Position numbers and translations under genes: made by a program. The notes below the pieces were generated by a model, which ran no database searches, was not told the origin of the DNA, and saw only the letters and a program-made list of their open reading frames with translations. DNA of 64,000 nucleotides from Stenotrophomonas maltophilia (GTDB lineage: Bacteria; Pseudomonadota; Gammaproteobacteria; Xanthomonadales; Xanthomonadaceae), in contig NZ_NERD01000002.1 of assembly GCF_002799155.1 (NCBI RefSeq), positions 2,046,001-2,110,000 on the forward strand, written 5' to 3'. Below are positions 63,155 through 64,000 of the stretch, piece by piece. Each line of letters begins with the position of its first letter. Position 1 is the stretch's first letter.

Positions 63155-64000
63155 ATGGATTCCTTCAACCTGATGCGTGCCTTCCGCCGCATCGTCGAAC
63201 GCGGCGGGCTGGCCCGCGCCGCCGAAGACCTGGGCATGTCGCCCGCCGGGCTCAGCAAGCAGTTGCGCACGCTGGAAACACACCTGGGCGTGGTGCTGCT
63301 GCAGCGGACCACGCGGCGCATGAGCCTGACCGAGACCGGCCACGCTTATTACCGTGAATGCTGCCGCCTGCTCGACGAGCTGGATGCATTGGAACGTGGC
63401 ATCGCCGAACAGCGCGGCGAGGTGGCCGGGCGCCTGCGTGTCAATGCACCGCAGTCGTTCGCGCTGAGCACGCTGTCGCCGCTGCTGCCACGTTTCCTGC
63501 AGCAGCACCCGCAGCTGTCGCTGGACCTGGTGATGGAAGACCGCCTGCTTGATGCAGTCGGCGAAGGTTTCGATGTGTCGCTGCGGCTGCGTGCCGAACT
63601 GGATGACTCACGACTGGTGGCGCGCCGGCTGGCCTCGCTGCAGCAGGTGCTGTGCGCGGCCCCGTCCTACCTGCAGCAGCATCCGGCACCACAGGCGGTG
63701 GACGATCTGCAGGCGCACAGCGTGCTGGCCTACAGCCTGTCCGACTCGCCCGGCAGCTGGCCGCTGCTCGGCCCGGATGGGCAGGTGACCATCACCCTGC
63801 CGGCACGCGTCACCGTCAACAACAGTCTGCTGCTGCGCGACCTGCTGGTGGCCGGCATGGGCATCGGCGCCCTGCCCTCGTTCCTGGCGGCACCGGCACT
63901 GGCCCGTGGCGAACTGCAGCAGGTGCTGCCCGGCCACCGCTATCCGCCGCGCTTCGTGCATGCGGTCTACCCCACCTCGCGCCACCTGCAGCCCAAGGTG
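63155..64000 (+). CDS. LysR family transcriptional regulator (cut at window edge)
   Basis: The frame is open from ATG 63155 to the last base, giving 282 residues of an expected 295-310. The winged helix reads MRAFRRIVERGGLARAAEDLGMSPAGLSKQLRTLE, and the effector domain starts near 88 (GRLRVNAPQSFALSTLSPLLP). Only the C-terminal tail should be missing. Its likely target is the divergent desaturase-family gene. Confidence 0.9.
   Translation, partial: MDSFNLMRAFRRIVERGGLARAAEDLGMSPAGLSKQLRTLETHLGVVLLQRTTRRMSLTETGHAYYRECCRLLDELDALERGIAEQRGEVAGRLRVNAPQSFALSTLSPLLPRFLQQHPQLSLDLVMEDRLLDAVGEGFDVSLRLRAELDDSRLVARRLASLQQVLCAAPSYLQQHPAPQAVDDLQAHSVLAYSLSDSPGSWPLLGPDGQVTITLPARVTVNNSLLLRDLLVAGMGIGALPSFLAAPALARGELQQVLPGHRYPPRFVHAVYPTSRHLQPKV

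Overview
The window is high-GC gammaproteobacterial chromosome, most likely Stenotrophomonas (S. maltophilia complex or a close Xanthomonadaceae relative). Support comes from many short palindromes that begin with GTAG (SMAG-type elements, a Stenotrophomonas REP family), the strong GC-rich codon bias, and the mix of genes: a tad locus, many LysR and AraC regulators, a TonB receptor, and an alpha-amino acid ester hydrolase. No rRNA, tRNA, integrase, IS element or CRISPR array was seen. Two genes are cut by the window edges.

Layout. 1-2.5 kb: a repeat-rich ESPR-type surface protein (cut at the left edge) and an AraC regulator. 2.5-15 kb: a long structured leader and a complete tad (Flp pilus) operon in the order flp, prepilin peptidase, TadE, CpaB, CpaC secretin, CpaE/TadZ, CpaF ATPase, TadB, TadC, TadD, DUF3613, TadG, closed by a hairpin. 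15-17.2 kb: DUF2968 and DUF4124-like proteins and an alpha/beta hydrolase. 17.3-24.1 kb: a leftward, translationally coupled cassette (DoxX-like protein, AraC, isochorismatase-like hydrolase, DoxX, Tat-type amidohydrolase with a frameshift, outer-membrane barrel, MFS exporter). Next to it, divergently, is a propeller-type histidine kinase and LuxR response regulator pair (24.2-27.9 kb). 27.9-28.4 kb: a 510-bp nest of palindromes.

28.4-44.2 kb is a series of small metabolic and envelope units: a LysR/MFS pair, two amidohydrolases, an ankyrin lipoprotein, a LysR gene whose 5' end sits in a perfect 274-bp tandem duplication, a DUF3806 protein, a TonB receptor, a CDP-diacylglycerol diphosphatase, an I78-type inhibitor lipoprotein, and a lower-GC SMI1/KNR4 protein. 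44.2-49.6 kb is a complete lactate operon lldP-lldR-lldD-dld with two LldR-type operators. 49.8-57.4 kb holds an MgtC-like protein, an SDR facing an AraC regulator, an alpha-amino acid ester hydrolase, and an MFS/SnoaL-like pair facing a LysR gene. 57.5-64 kb holds a GH3 beta-glucosidase with an unusual N-terminal domain, a VOC protein, a second palindrome cluster, an AraC regulator, a sterol-desaturase-family hydroxylase and a LysR gene cut at the right edge.

The intergenic DNA is as notable as the genes. Three palindrome families recur, mostly at convergent gene ends, where they probably act as bidirectional terminators. The most interesting leads are the coupled 17-24 kb cassette with its two-component neighbour, the flp leader (candidate sigma-54 promoter plus hairpins exposing GGA), the composite palindrome clusters, the 274-bp duplication, and the ESPR repeat protein.
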